Both the position numbers and the translations under genes were made by a program. Of a DNA stretch of 64,000 bases, positions 55,508 to 63,344 are shown piece by piece. The stretch lies in assembly GCF_036488675.1 (NCBI RefSeq), contig NZ_CP133148.1:1860001-1924000 (forward strand). The letters are read 5' to 3'. The notes below the pieces were generated by a model, which saw only the letters and a program-made list of their open reading frames with translations, had not been told where the DNA came from and did no database searches. This stretch comes from Sinorhizobium chiapasense. Its GTDB lineage: Bacteria; Pseudomonadota; Alphaproteobacteria; Rhizobiales; Rhizobiaceae. Position 1 is the first letter of the stretch. Every line of letters begins with the position of its first letter.

Positions 55508-56037
55508 TCGCTCATTCCTCTCCCGCCGCGCCCTTCTGGCTCTCCAAGGGACGCGGCAACGCTTTGATTAAGTGGCGCATCTTCCCTCCGAAGGTCGAGG
55601 CCAACGGGGGAAACCATGCACCGGGATCGATTTTGGGCTAATGCTACCAAGCCGCCGAACCGGTACGGGTCTCAATGCGCCAACGCGTGGCGCATCTCAG
55701 ACACTCAACCTTGACACCCGTCAAGGCCCGACATGCGGCGAAAACGGGCGCCACGCGCGCAAAAACTGTTGTCCGAAGCCGATGCTGCCCGATGTAACAA
55801 CTTGAACTGTTGCAGAAATTTACCGCACGCCCGATTCCGAATGCGGCCGAGATACGGTAGGACTATGGATGCGCGGACGAACCAACGGTGCCGTCGCTTT
55901 TCATCATATGCGACGTCGCTTTCAAAAAGAGATTTTTAGCTTTGGGCCGTTAAGGATGAGCAACGCGTCCGGATCGTGCCCGATCGAGCCAGATCACCGC
56001 GCGAAGACTACCGTGCCAGGAACCGAGGAACCCTACT
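55508..56037. other. Divergent regulatory region between mttB-like and corrinoid genes
   Basis: 530 bp without a credible gene. It holds the FNR/FixK-like box at 55711-55724. Two short plus-strand frames have no family or ribosome-binding site. Both the methyltransferase and the corrinoid gene must be driven from here. Confidence 0.6.
55711..55724. promoter_or_regulatory. FNR/FixK-like box between mttB-like and corrinoid genes
   Basis: TTGACACCCGTCAA is a perfect inverted repeat fitting TTGAY-N4-RTCAA. It is 204 bp from the mttB-like start and 314 bp from the corrinoid gene start, farther than at fixG, fixN and hemN, so its use is less certain. Confidence 0.6.
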
Positions 56038-56736
56038 ATGGCAGACGATGAAATCATTCTCGAGGACCTTTCCGACGAGGAACTCGTGCAGCAGATGCAT
56101 GATGACCTTTATGACGGTCTCAAGGAGGAAATCGAGGATGGAACGAACATCCTCCTCAAGCGTGGCTGGACCCCTTACGACATCCTGACCCAGGCGCTCG
56201 TCGAAGGCATGCGCATCGTCGGCATCGACTTCCGCGACGGCATTCTCTTCGTGCCGGAAGTTCTGCTTTCGGCCAATGCGATGAAGGCCGGCATGTCGAT
56301 CCTGCGTCCGCTGCTCGCCGAAACCGGCGCGCCGAAGCTTGGCAAGATGGTCATCGGCACCGTCAAGGGCGATATCCACGACATCGGCAAGAACCTCGTC
56401 GGCATGATGATGGAAGGCGCCGGCTTTGACGTCGTCGACCTCGGCATCAACAACCCCGTCGAGAACTATCTGGAAGCGATCGAACGCGAGCAGCCGGACA
56501 TCCTCGGCATGTCGGCACTGCTTACGACCACCATGCCCTACATGAAGGTCGTTATCGACACGATGAAGGAAAAGGGAATGCGCGACGACTACGTCGTCCT
56601 TGTTGGCGGCGCGCCGCTTAACGAGGAATTCGGCAAGGCCGTCGGTGCCGACGCCTATTGTCGCGATGCCGCCGTCGCCGTCGAGACTGCCAAGGACTTC
56701 ATGAAGCGCAAGCACAACCGACTGGCAGCCGGCTAA
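56038..56736 (+). CDS. Corrinoid-binding methyl carrier protein (MtbC/MtaC/MetH-like)
   Basis: 232 aa. A helical cap of about 90 residues precedes the cobalamin domain with GTVKGDIHDIGKNLV; the lower-ligand His is H114 in D112-x-H-x-x-G117. SALLTTTMPYMK and VLVGGAPLNEEF complete the fold. It carries the methyl group between the MttB-like enzyme and an acceptor enzyme. GAGGAACC precedes the ATG. Confidence 0.95.
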   Translation: MADDEIILEDLSDEELVQQMHDDLYDGLKEEIEDGTNILLKRGWTPYDILTQALVEGMRIVGIDFRDGILFVPEVLLSANAMKAGMSILRPLLAETGAPKLGKMVIGTVKGDIHDIGKNLVGMMMEGAGFDVVDLGINNPVENYLEAIEREQPDILGMSALLTTTMPYMKVVIDTMKEKGMRDDYVVLVGGAPLNEEFGKAVGADAYCRDAAVAVETAKDFMKRKHNRLAAG

Positions 56737-56859
56737 GACCGAGGGCGTTTTGGCAAAGAAGCCGGCTGCGTGGGTGAACACCGCAGTCGGCTTTCCTATA
56801 TTCAGGGGCAGATAGGATGGCGCCGCTCTCAGGGGTGCCCGTCCTGCCCGGCGAAGCCG

Positions 56860-57018
56860 TCAGTTGGCTGCCTTGGCAACCCGATGGCCGGCCCCCTGTG
56901 TGGCGTTCACGGCATTTGCAGTATCCTGCCCCATGCCGCGGATCGTGTTGGCGCAGGAACTCAGGGTTGCCAGCGCTAACAGAACGGCGCCGATCGTCGC
57001 GAGAGTTTTTGTTGTCAT
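56860..57018 (-). CDS. Entericidin-like small lipoprotein 1
   Basis: 52 aa from the ATG at 57018 with AAGGA 9 nt upstream. A lipoprotein signal ATIGAVLLALATLSSC places the lipidated Cys near residue 23, followed by ANTIRGMGQDTANAV, the core shared with entericidin EcnA/EcnB. It sits between the corrinoid gene and the DUF1638 gene, on the opposite strand. A paralogue is at 58191-58343. Confidence 0.8.
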   Translation of the reverse strand: MTTKTLATIGAVLLALATLSSCANTIRGMGQDTANAVNATQGAGHRVAKAAN

Positions 57019-57057
57019 GACCATGATTCCTTCATGTTGCTGCAAGGCGGAATAAAG

Positions 57058-57678
57058 ATGGAAAATGCACCGTCGGCAAGAGAACGTGCACAACCGCAGA
57101 AAGTTCACGTCATTGGTTGTGGAGCGATCGCGCGCGAAATCCTTGCCATCTGCGAGGCCAACGGGCTCGACCACATCGATCTCCATTGCCTGCCGGCCAT
57201 CTGGCACAACACCCCGGAAAAGATCACACCGGGCCTTCGCGAGGCGATCGCCCGGGCGCGCGCGGACGGCTTCGAGCGCATCTTCATCGCCTATGCCGAT
57301 TGCGGCACCGGCGGCGAACTCGACCGGCTTTGCGAGGAGGAAGGCGTGACCCGCATTCCTGGTCCGCACTGCTATTCCTTCTTCGCCGGCAACGCCGATT
57401 TCGCAAAACGCTGGGACGACGACATCAGCGCCTTCTTCCTCACCGACTTCCTCGCCCGCCAGTTCGAAGCCTTCGTCATCGAACCGCTAGGCCTCGACCG
57501 GCATCCGGAACTGCGCGACATGTATTTCGGCCACTACCGCAAGCTCGTCTATCTCTCGCAGGTAGAGGACAAGGCGCTACAGGAAAAGGCCCGCCGCGCC
57601 GCCGACAGGCTCGGCCTCGAATACGAATATCGCTTCACAGGTTATGGCGATCTGACGCGGTCGTTGATCGAGGCGTAA
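57058..57678 (+). CDS. DUF1638 protein, probable accessory factor of methyl transfer
   Basis: 206 aa. HVIGCGAIAREILAI, HCLPAIWHNTPEKI and YADCGTGGELD are typical of DUF1638, a family known to accompany MttB-type methyltransferase and corrinoid genes in methanogens and bacteria. Several Cys and His are present (GCGA, HCLP, DCGTGG, GPHCYSFF). The role is unknown; association suggests help with corrinoid or amine handling. Confidence 0.85.
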   Translation: MENAPSARERAQPQKVHVIGCGAIAREILAICEANGLDHIDLHCLPAIWHNTPEKITPGLREAIARARADGFERIFIAYADCGTGGELDRLCEEEGVTRIPGPHCYSFFAGNADFAKRWDDDISAFFLTDFLARQFEAFVIEPLGLDRHPELRDMYFGHYRKLVYLSQVEDKALQEKARRAADRLGLEYEYRFTGYGDLTRSLIEA

Positions 57679-57917
57679 TCGATTCGCCGGGAAAATTCCT
57701 TGACGGAGTCATTCACGGCGCGGTCGTGCCGTGGCCGGCAACTGTGTATGTCAGCAGCGCCGCGTCGGCGGAGCGCGGAGTCTTATAACCTCAAGCCAGC
57801 CCGATCGATCTCGCGGGCATCATGGCGACAATGGCATCATCCCACGCTCTGGACCTGTGTTTGCAATGGCTTGCGACGCCGAATCTGCTAAACAGGTGTG
57901 AAAGTGGGGAGAACGCA

Positions 57918-58115
57918 ATGTCACAAGAGCGCTATGAACTTGTTCTCGATCCGACCGACCATTGGACGGTGTGGGACAATGTGACCGGCGTGCCGGTGGT
58001 GTTTGCCGATCAAATCCTTGGAGGTCTCAGCGAAGAAGAGGCGGAGGCGGCCCTGAGGGTCCTGATCGAACTTGACCGGACTCGTGCGGCGACAGCCGTC
58101 GTGGACGCCGCGTAG
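57918..58115 (+). CDS. 65-aa hypothetical protein
   Basis: Not recognised. The ATG at 57918 follows GGGGAGAAC. The protein reads MSQERYELVLDPTDHWTVWDN then a hydrophobic middle and an acidic helix (LSEEEAEAALRVLIELD). It is short and soluble and lies in the gap between the DUF1638 gene and the PF13769-like operon. Confidence 0.6.
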   Translation: MSQERYELVLDPTDHWTVWDNVTGVPVVFADQILGGLSEEEAEAALRVLIELDRTRAATAVVDAA

Positions 58116-58190
58116 CTGTAAGAGCACGCCAGGCGCGTTTCGCTGGCCTCCGACCGGTCGGCGTTCGCGTGAGCGCGAAGCCTGCCCTTC

Positions 58191-58343
58191 CTATTGTGCG
58201 CCTGCCCGCAAGACGCGGTCTGTGGCGCCTCCGAAGGCGAGACCCGTTTGCTCGCTGTCCTGCTTGAAACCGCGAACAGTGTTCGCGCAAGACGAAAGCG
58301 CGACAAGCCCCAGGCACATTATTGCGATCACGGCTTTTGACAT
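58191..58343 (-). CDS. Entericidin-like small lipoprotein 2
   Basis: 50 aa from the ATG at 58343 with GGAG 6 nt before it. Lipobox VALSSC near residue 19, then ANTVRGFKQDSEQTG. Same layout as the 52-aa protein at 56860-57018, which shares SSCANT.RG and the following polar helix. Entericidins are small cell-envelope lipoproteins, sometimes part of antidote/toxin pairs. Confidence 0.78.
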   Translation of the reverse strand: MSKAVIAIMCLGLVALSSCANTVRGFKQDSEQTGLAFGGATDRVLRAGAQ

Positions 58344-58485
58344 CGTCATCTCCAGAATGGACGCGTGATCCCAAGGAGATGATCCGCGCCGTCCCGAAAT
58401 CAATCCCTGCGCGACGCCATGTTTTTGACCAGCAAGTGGCGGAACATGACGGGCTTCGCCATATCCTCCATGATTGGAGAAGACC

Positions 58486-58674
58486 ATGGACCGCAAATTC
58501 CTTGTCGTCGCGATTGCGACAGCGCTCCTGGCGGTTGCGGGATGCACGACCAGTCAGACCAGCCAGAACACAGCCCCTCCTCCGCCCAGTCAGGCCGGCA
58601 GCGCCGGTTCCTCAGGAAGTGGCGGTTCCTCGGGAAGTGGCGGCATGGGCGGAGGCGGAAGCTCGGGCTACTGA
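58486..58674 (+). CDS. Small lipoprotein with Gly/Ser-rich tail
   Basis: 62 aa from the ATG at 58486 (GGAGAAGACC upstream). Signal FLVVAIATALLAVAGC with lipobox AVAGC, then a Thr/Gln/Pro stretch and a repetitive SGSGGSSG tail. Low-complexity tail and small size suggest a surface or periplasmic linker protein. No function known. Confidence 0.6.
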   Translation: MDRKFLVVAIATALLAVAGCTTSQTSQNTAPPPPSQAGSAGSSGSGGSSGSGGMGGGGSSGY

Positions 58675-58694
58675 GGTCGCCCGCGGCTTTGTTG

Positions 58695-58791
58695 CATGTT
58701 TCCTTAAATCCAAGCCGATTTAAGGATAAAAACGCGCATCAAATCGAAGTGCTACAGCGTCCCGTGGCGTCTGATAGGAAGCGGCGTGCAG
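58695..58791 (+). repeat. RIME-like palindromic mosaic element, copy 4
   Basis: CATGTTTCCTTAAATCC...CGATTTAAGGAT, then GTGCTACAGCG and a degenerate GCGTC...GCGGCG hairpin. Starts 20 bp after the Gly/Ser lipoprotein gene. Confidence 0.7.
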
Positions 58792-58800
58792 GACCCGGCA

Positions 58801-58887
58801 TCACTCTATGAGCGCCACGACGGCGAATACGAGGATTGCGACAATGATCGCCAGCACCACGATTGATAGCAAATTCCCGTCACGCAT
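58801..58887 (-). CDS. Predicted 28-aa hydrophobic membrane peptide
   Basis: An ATG 8 nt after GAAGG opens a 28-codon frame: MRDGNLLS, about 18 hydrophobic residues, and a final LIE. It is a textbook single-span small membrane protein and is far below usual size limits. It lies between two RIME-like repeats. The similar length to the peptide at 4892-4978 may be chance; the sequences differ. Confidence 0.5.
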   Translation of the reverse strand: MRDGNLLSIVVLAIIVAILVFAVVALIE

Positions 58888-59182
58888 GTTCAGAGCCTTC
58901 AAGCTCTAAACGAGCGAGGCAATCCACTGTTCCGTGCGCGACGTGTTCCCCGTGCAACGGGGTTCTTCCACGCGAGGCACACGGTCGCAACAGCCCGCAA
59001 TCGCCGCCAAGCCCTTTCCACGGCTGGCTCGAAGCCGGTGCCGCCACCGCCGAAAGGGCGCGGAGGGCTAACCACGACGAATGGACACCCGCTCGGATAC
59101 ACGATTGGGGAGCGTCGTTTTTGGACATATCCAACGTCGTGACAAGGTGAGCGACAGCGAATGGACATGCGCATTGTCGGCA

Positions 59183-59391
59183 TTACAGCGCCGCGCGTCG
59201 GAACTGACGCGTAAAGACGCTGTAACACTTTGATACGTCGCATAAGCCTTTCCGAAAATCGATCTCGGTTTTCGGGGTTATGCACCTTGCATGTTTCCTT
59301 AGATCGCAATCGATTTGAGGATAAAAACATGGAGCAATTCAAAGTGCTACAGCGACCTTTGCCCGTCTGACAAGACGCGCGGCGCTGTAGA
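59183..59391. repeat. Head-to-head pair of RIME-like elements
   Basis: One copy in minus orientation at 59183-59284 (CGCCGCGCGTC...GACGC, ACACTTTGATA, a modified second hairpin) faces a full plus-orientation copy at 59290-59391 (CATGTTTCCTTAGATCG, ATTCAAAGTGCTACAGCG, GACGCGCGGCGC). The right end runs directly into GAGGAG, the ribosome-binding site of the gene at 59408. Confidence 0.72.
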
Positions 59392-59407
59392 GGAGAACAG
59401 GAATCCC

Positions 59408-59710
59408 ATGGCAGATCGCATCATTGTCTACTGGCGCGACATTCCCGCCCAGGTCATCATCAAGCAGGGTCGCAAAAACGCCAAACGCGAACTGTCGCTG
59501 CGCTTCACCGAGGCGATCGACATGTGCGCGATGCGCACCGGTGCGGCCGAGACCGACGATTACCTCGCTGAATGGCGCAAGGCCGATCCGGTTCCGGTTT
59601 CCGACGACCTGGAAGCGGAGGCCGACAAGGCGGCGGCGGAACTCGAATCCGCCTACGATCGGGAGCGGCTGGTCGCGCTCGTCAAGGCCGGAGGCCGGGA
59701 CAATGCCTGA
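59408..59710 (+). CDS. PF13769-like 'virulence factor' family protein
   Basis: 100 aa. Begins MADRIIVYWRDIPAQVIIKQGR, with EAIDMCAMRTGAAETDDYL in the middle and an acidic helical end. The name is historical; there is no reason to see virulence. It overlaps the next gene by 8 bp and is first in an operon for folate/methyl metabolism. Confidence 0.8.
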   Translation: MADRIIVYWRDIPAQVIIKQGRKNAKRELSLRFTEAIDMCAMRTGAAETDDYLAEWRKADPVPVSDDLEAEADKAAAELESAYDRERLVALVKAGGRDNA

Positions 59711-60290
59711 CCCGAAGGTCGTCACCGGCAACGCCCAGCCCGCCAAGAAGGCGGCGACCGGCGCCTATACCCCGACGAATGTCTCGCCGAGCCGCCGCTC
59801 GCGCCACAAATATACCGTGCGTCTCTGGGCCGTGCGCAATTCGCGCTTCCTCGAATGGTTCTACAACCGTTTCGCCGACATGTTCCTGACGCTCCATCCG
59901 CTGTGGAACGCCATCGGCTACGGCCGCGTTGAACGGCCGGTGACCTTCGTCGAGCGCCACGTCAAGGGCTTCCTCTTCGACTGCCGCATGTGCGGCCAGT
60001 GCGCGCTGTCCTCGACCGGCATGTCCTGCCCGATGAACTGTCCGAAGCAGCTCAGGAACGGGCCGTGCGGCGGTGTGCGCGCCAACGGCAATTGCGAGGT
60101 GGAGCCGGACATGCCCTGCGTCTGGGTGCAGGCGTGGAAGGGCTCGCAGAATATGGTGAAGGGTAATGCGATCATGAATGTGCAAAAGCCGGTCAACCAG
60201 TCGCTGCGCGAAACCTCGTCCTGGTTGCGGGTGACGGCGGAAGCTGCGGCCGCCCGCGACGCGGCGAAGAAGGAAGGCCAGCAGCAATGA
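59703..60290 (+). CDS. Cys-rich MTHFR C-terminal-like protein (PF12225, MetV-like)
   Basis: 195 aa. Eight Cys cluster between residues 94 and 139 (CRMCGQC, CPMNC, CGG, CEV, PCV), fitting a zinc or iron-sulfur site like that of the MetV partner of MetF in acetogens. Its stop overlaps metF as ATGA, which supports a MetV-MetF-type complex. It could feed electrons to MetF or help it bind the corrinoid protein. Confidence 0.85.
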   Translation: MPDPKVVTGNAQPAKKAATGAYTPTNVSPSRRSRHKYTVRLWAVRNSRFLEWFYNRFADMFLTLHPLWNAIGYGRVERPVTFVERHVKGFLFDCRMCGQCALSSTGMSCPMNCPKQLRNGPCGGVRANGNCEVEPDMPCVWVQAWKGSQNMVKGNAIMNVQKPVNQSLRETSSWLRVTAEAAAARDAAKKEGQQQ

Positions 60291-61378
60291 GCCCGGATAT
60301 CAATCCCCACGATCCCGGCGCGCCGCTCGATCCCCTGCCCGGCCATTCCTCGCGCGGGCGGCTGGAGCGCGTGCTGCGCCGTGGCGAATTCGCCGTGACC
60401 GCCGAACTCAACCCGCCGGACAGCGCCAATCCCGAGGACGTCTACGAACGCGCGGCGATCTTCGACGGCTGGGTCGACGGCATCAACGCGGTCGACGCTT
60501 CCGGCGCCAACTGCCATATGTCGTCGGTCGGCATCTGCGCCCTGCTGACGCGCATGGGCTATGCGCCGATCATGCAGATCGCCTGCCGCGACAAGAACCG
60601 CATCGCCATCCAGGGCGATGTGCTCGGCGCCTCCGCCATGGGCGTACAGAACATCATGTGCCTGACCGGCGACGGCGTGCAGGCCGGCGACCAGCCCGGC
60701 GCCAAGCCCGTGTTCGACCTCGACTGCATGTCGCTGCTCGAGACCGTCCGCATCATGCGCGACAATTCGAAATTCCTGTCCGGCCGCAAGCTGACGACGC
60801 CGCCGCACGTCTTTTTGGGCGCCGCGATCAACCCCTTCGCGCCGCCTTACGATTTCCGCCCGTACCGGCTCGCCAAGAAGATCGAAGCCGGCGCGCAGTT
60901 CGTCCAGAGCCAGTACTGCTTCGACGTGCCGATGTTCCGCGAATACATGAAGAAGGTGCGCGACCTCGGCCTGCACGAGAAGTGCTTCATCCTCGTCGGC
61001 GTCGGGCCGATGGCATCCGCCAAGACCGCCCGCTGGATCCGGTCCAACGTGCCGGGCATCCACATTCCCGACAGCGTCATCACACGGCTCGAAGGCGCGC
61101 AGGATCAGAAGAAGGAAGGCAAGCAGCTCTGCATCGACATCATCAACGAGGTGAAGGAGATCGAGGGCGTCTCGGGTGTCCACGTCATGGCCTATCGCCA
61201 GGAGGAATATGTCGCCGAGATCGTCCACGAGTCCGGCGTGTTGAAGGGTCGCAAGCCATGGAAACACGAAGCGACGCCGACGGAAACGCTCGTTGCCGAA
61301 CGACTCGAACATATCCGCGAGGGCATCGAGGAAAACCAGCAGCAGATGGCGGAAGCCGCGGCGCACCATCCACATTAG
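60287..61378 (+). CDS. metF: MetF-type methylenetetrahydrofolate reductase
   Basis: 363 aa TIM-barrel enzyme of the MTHFR family (FAVTAELNPPDSANPEDV at the start, IMCLTGDGVQAGDQPGAKPVFDLD for FAD/folate binding). It interconverts CH2-THF and CH3-THF. An extended N-terminus of about 30 residues is seen. A second metF for general methionine synthesis may exist elsewhere, so the direction here could be oxidation of CH3-THF made from betaine methyl groups. Confidence 0.92.
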   Translation: MSPDINPHDPGAPLDPLPGHSSRGRLERVLRRGEFAVTAELNPPDSANPEDVYERAAIFDGWVDGINAVDASGANCHMSSVGICALLTRMGYAPIMQIACRDKNRIAIQGDVLGASAMGVQNIMCLTGDGVQAGDQPGAKPVFDLDCMSLLETVRIMRDNSKFLSGRKLTTPPHVFLGAAINPFAPPYDFRPYRLAKKIEAGAQFVQSQYCFDVPMFREYMKKVRDLGLHEKCFILVGVGPMASAKTARWIRSNVPGIHIPDSVITRLEGAQDQKKEGKQLCIDIINEVKEIEGVSGVHVMAYRQEEYVAEIVHESGVLKGRKPWKHEATPTETLVAERLEHIREGIEENQQQMAEAAAHHPH

Positions 61379-61492
61379 GATGCCACTTCCATTCGATATC
61401 AGAGGAAAACCGGCGCTTCGGCCCGTCCAGCGCCTTACAAACGAAGACCGGGCCTATTACATAGCCCCACGCTCAGGATCAAAGGATCTTAC

Positions 61493-62455
61493 ATGACCCG
61501 CACCATCGTCGCTTCCGCCACCCGCGAGATCGTCATCGGCTTCGACCAGCCCTTCTGCGTCATCGGCGAGCGCATCAACCCGACCGGCCGCAAGAAGCTC
61601 GCCGCCGAGATGATCGAAGGCAACTTCGAGACCGTGATCAAGGACGCGCTCGAACAGGTCGCTGCAGGCGCGACGATGCTCGACGTCAATGCGGGCGTCA
61701 CCGCAGTCAACCCGAACGAAACCGAACCGCCGCTGCTCGTCAAGACGCTGGAGATCGTCCAGGGCCTCGTCGACGTGCCGCTGTCGATCGACAGCTCCGT
61801 CACCGCCGCGATCGAGGCGGGCCTTCGCGTCGCCAAGGGCCGGCCGCTGGTGAATTCGGTCACGGGCGAAGAGGAAAAGCTCGAGGCGATCCTGCCGCTC
61901 GTCAAGAAATACGACGTCCCGGTCGTCGCGATCTCCAACGACGAGACCGGCATTTCCATGGATCCGGACGTTCGCTTCGCTGTCGCCAAGAAAATCGTTG
62001 AGCGCGCTATGGATCACGGCATCAAGCCGCACGACATCGTCGTCGATCCGCTCGTCATGCCGATCGGCGCCTTGGGCGATGCCGGCCGGCAGGTCTTCGC
62101 CCTTCTGCGGCGCCTGCGCGAGGAGCTGAAGGTCAACACCACCTGCGGCCTCTCCAACATCTCCTTCGGCCTGCCGCATCGCCACGGCATCAATGCCGGC
62201 TTCATCCCGATGGTGATCGGCGCCGGCATGACCTCGGCGATCATGAACCCCTGCCGCCCGCAGGAAATGGAAGCCGTGCGCGCAGCGAACGTCCTGAACG
62301 GCACCGACGCGAACTGCACCAACTGGATCATGACCTATCGCGACCACAAGCCGGCCGAAGGCGGCCATGCCGTGGCTGCTGCTGCACCGGCTGCCGGCGG
62401 CGGACGGCGTGGTGGCCGCGCGGCCCGCGCCGGTGCTGGCGCAAGGGCGGAGTAG
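61493..62455 (+). CDS. Pterin-domain methyltetrahydrofolate:corrinoid methyltransferase
   Basis: 320 aa. FCVIGERINPTGRKKLAAEM, MLDVNAGV, PLSIDSS and SNISFGLPHRHGINAGF are the folate-binding motifs shared by AcsE, MtgA and the pterin domain of MetH. It moves methyl between the corrinoid protein and THF. The last 30 residues are a low-complexity Ala/Gly/Arg tail. It lies 114 bp after metF. Confidence 0.93.
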   Translation: MTRTIVASATREIVIGFDQPFCVIGERINPTGRKKLAAEMIEGNFETVIKDALEQVAAGATMLDVNAGVTAVNPNETEPPLLVKTLEIVQGLVDVPLSIDSSVTAAIEAGLRVAKGRPLVNSVTGEEEKLEAILPLVKKYDVPVVAISNDETGISMDPDVRFAVAKKIVERAMDHGIKPHDIVVDPLVMPIGALGDAGRQVFALLRRLREELKVNTTCGLSNISFGLPHRHGINAGFIPMVIGAGMTSAIMNPCRPQEMEAVRAANVLNGTDANCTNWIMTYRDHKPAEGGHAVAAAAPAAGGGRRGGRAARAGAGARAE

Positions 62456-62498
62456 TGCTTTCGGTTCGGCGCAGCGTTGCACTTCAAGGGGAACAGCA

Positions 62499-62801
62499 AT
62501 GAGAAGCCAACTGCGGCTCATTGCCGTCCTCATCCCCCTGATCCTCATTGCCAGATATACGCTGTTTGAGGATGCGGACGAGTTTCAAAAGTTCTACGCT
62601 GCGCTCCGGACTTATGTTCTGCCGATTGTATTTCTGAACCTCGCAGTGGTTGCGGTCATGCTCGGCCTTGCTTTGACGAATAAAATCAATTCTGGGTCCC
62701 GAGAGCGGGTTATAAACGTTTGCTTTTGGGGTAGTTCGATGGTGTTGGCCGCGGCGGTTGCCTATGCATTCGCAGTTGTGAAGTTAACCGTGGCACTGTA
62801 G
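62499..62801 (+). CDS. 100-aa hypothetical membrane protein
   Basis: Three hydrophobic segments (about 6-20, 42-62, 78-96). The ATG follows AAGGGGAAC. Not recognised. Codon use is visibly less GC-biased than in the flanking methyl-transfer genes, which suggests a different origin. Confidence 0.6.
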   Translation: MRSQLRLIAVLIPLILIARYTLFEDADEFQKFYAALRTYVLPIVFLNLAVVAVMLGLALTNKINSGSRERVINVCFWGSSMVLAAAVAYAFAVVKLTVAL

Positions 62802-62842
62802 CGAGGTATCCCGAACTCTCATTTGAGCAGTGGAGATCCCCA

Positions 62843-63184
62843 ATGACACCGCGTCGGCTCCGCGTGGACACTGCCACGCTTTGGTTCGAAGCTCCGTTCG
62901 TGATAGCGCTTCGGCTGCAAGAGATGCAGCTTGCGGCAATGACCGGCAAGACGCACGACGTAGCCGAGCTCCAACGCATGGTTTCCGAAAAGGTTGCGGC
63001 CGCGGCCGAGAGCGGGATGGCCGTGAACGTAGCTCTCTGGAAGGCGACACTCGACAGCACGATGCGGCTGATGACCGGCGCCAGTGGTTCCGGATACGGA
63101 GCGGCGATTGCCGCCGCGGCCCTCAAGCCTTATGGCAAGCGGGTGCGCAGCAACGCGCGGCGGCTATCGCGCAAGAAACCGTGA
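62843..63184 (+). CDS. 113-aa hypothetical protein
   Basis: Helical, with LWFEAPFVIALRLQEMQLAAMTG and MVSEKVAAAAESGMAV, a pattern slightly like phasins, and a basic tail. No clear family. It lies between the pterin-domain gene and the activator gene and might belong with them. Confidence 0.6.
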   Translation: MTPRRLRVDTATLWFEAPFVIALRLQEMQLAAMTGKTHDVAELQRMVSEKVAAAAESGMAVNVALWKATLDSTMRLMTGASGSGYGAAIAAAALKPYGKRVRSNARRLSRKKP

Positions 63185-63344
63185 CCATCCTGTTCACCAG
63201 CGCGGTACAGCCCTTCTGAAATGTGCTGGCAGATCTTTTCATGTCGGGATCTGACAACTATCAGGCGTCATTCCGGTGCAGTCTGAAGCCGTCGATCCGC
63301 GCTTCGCTCCCGGCTGAAGCGAACATGACGAAAGACGGAACAGC

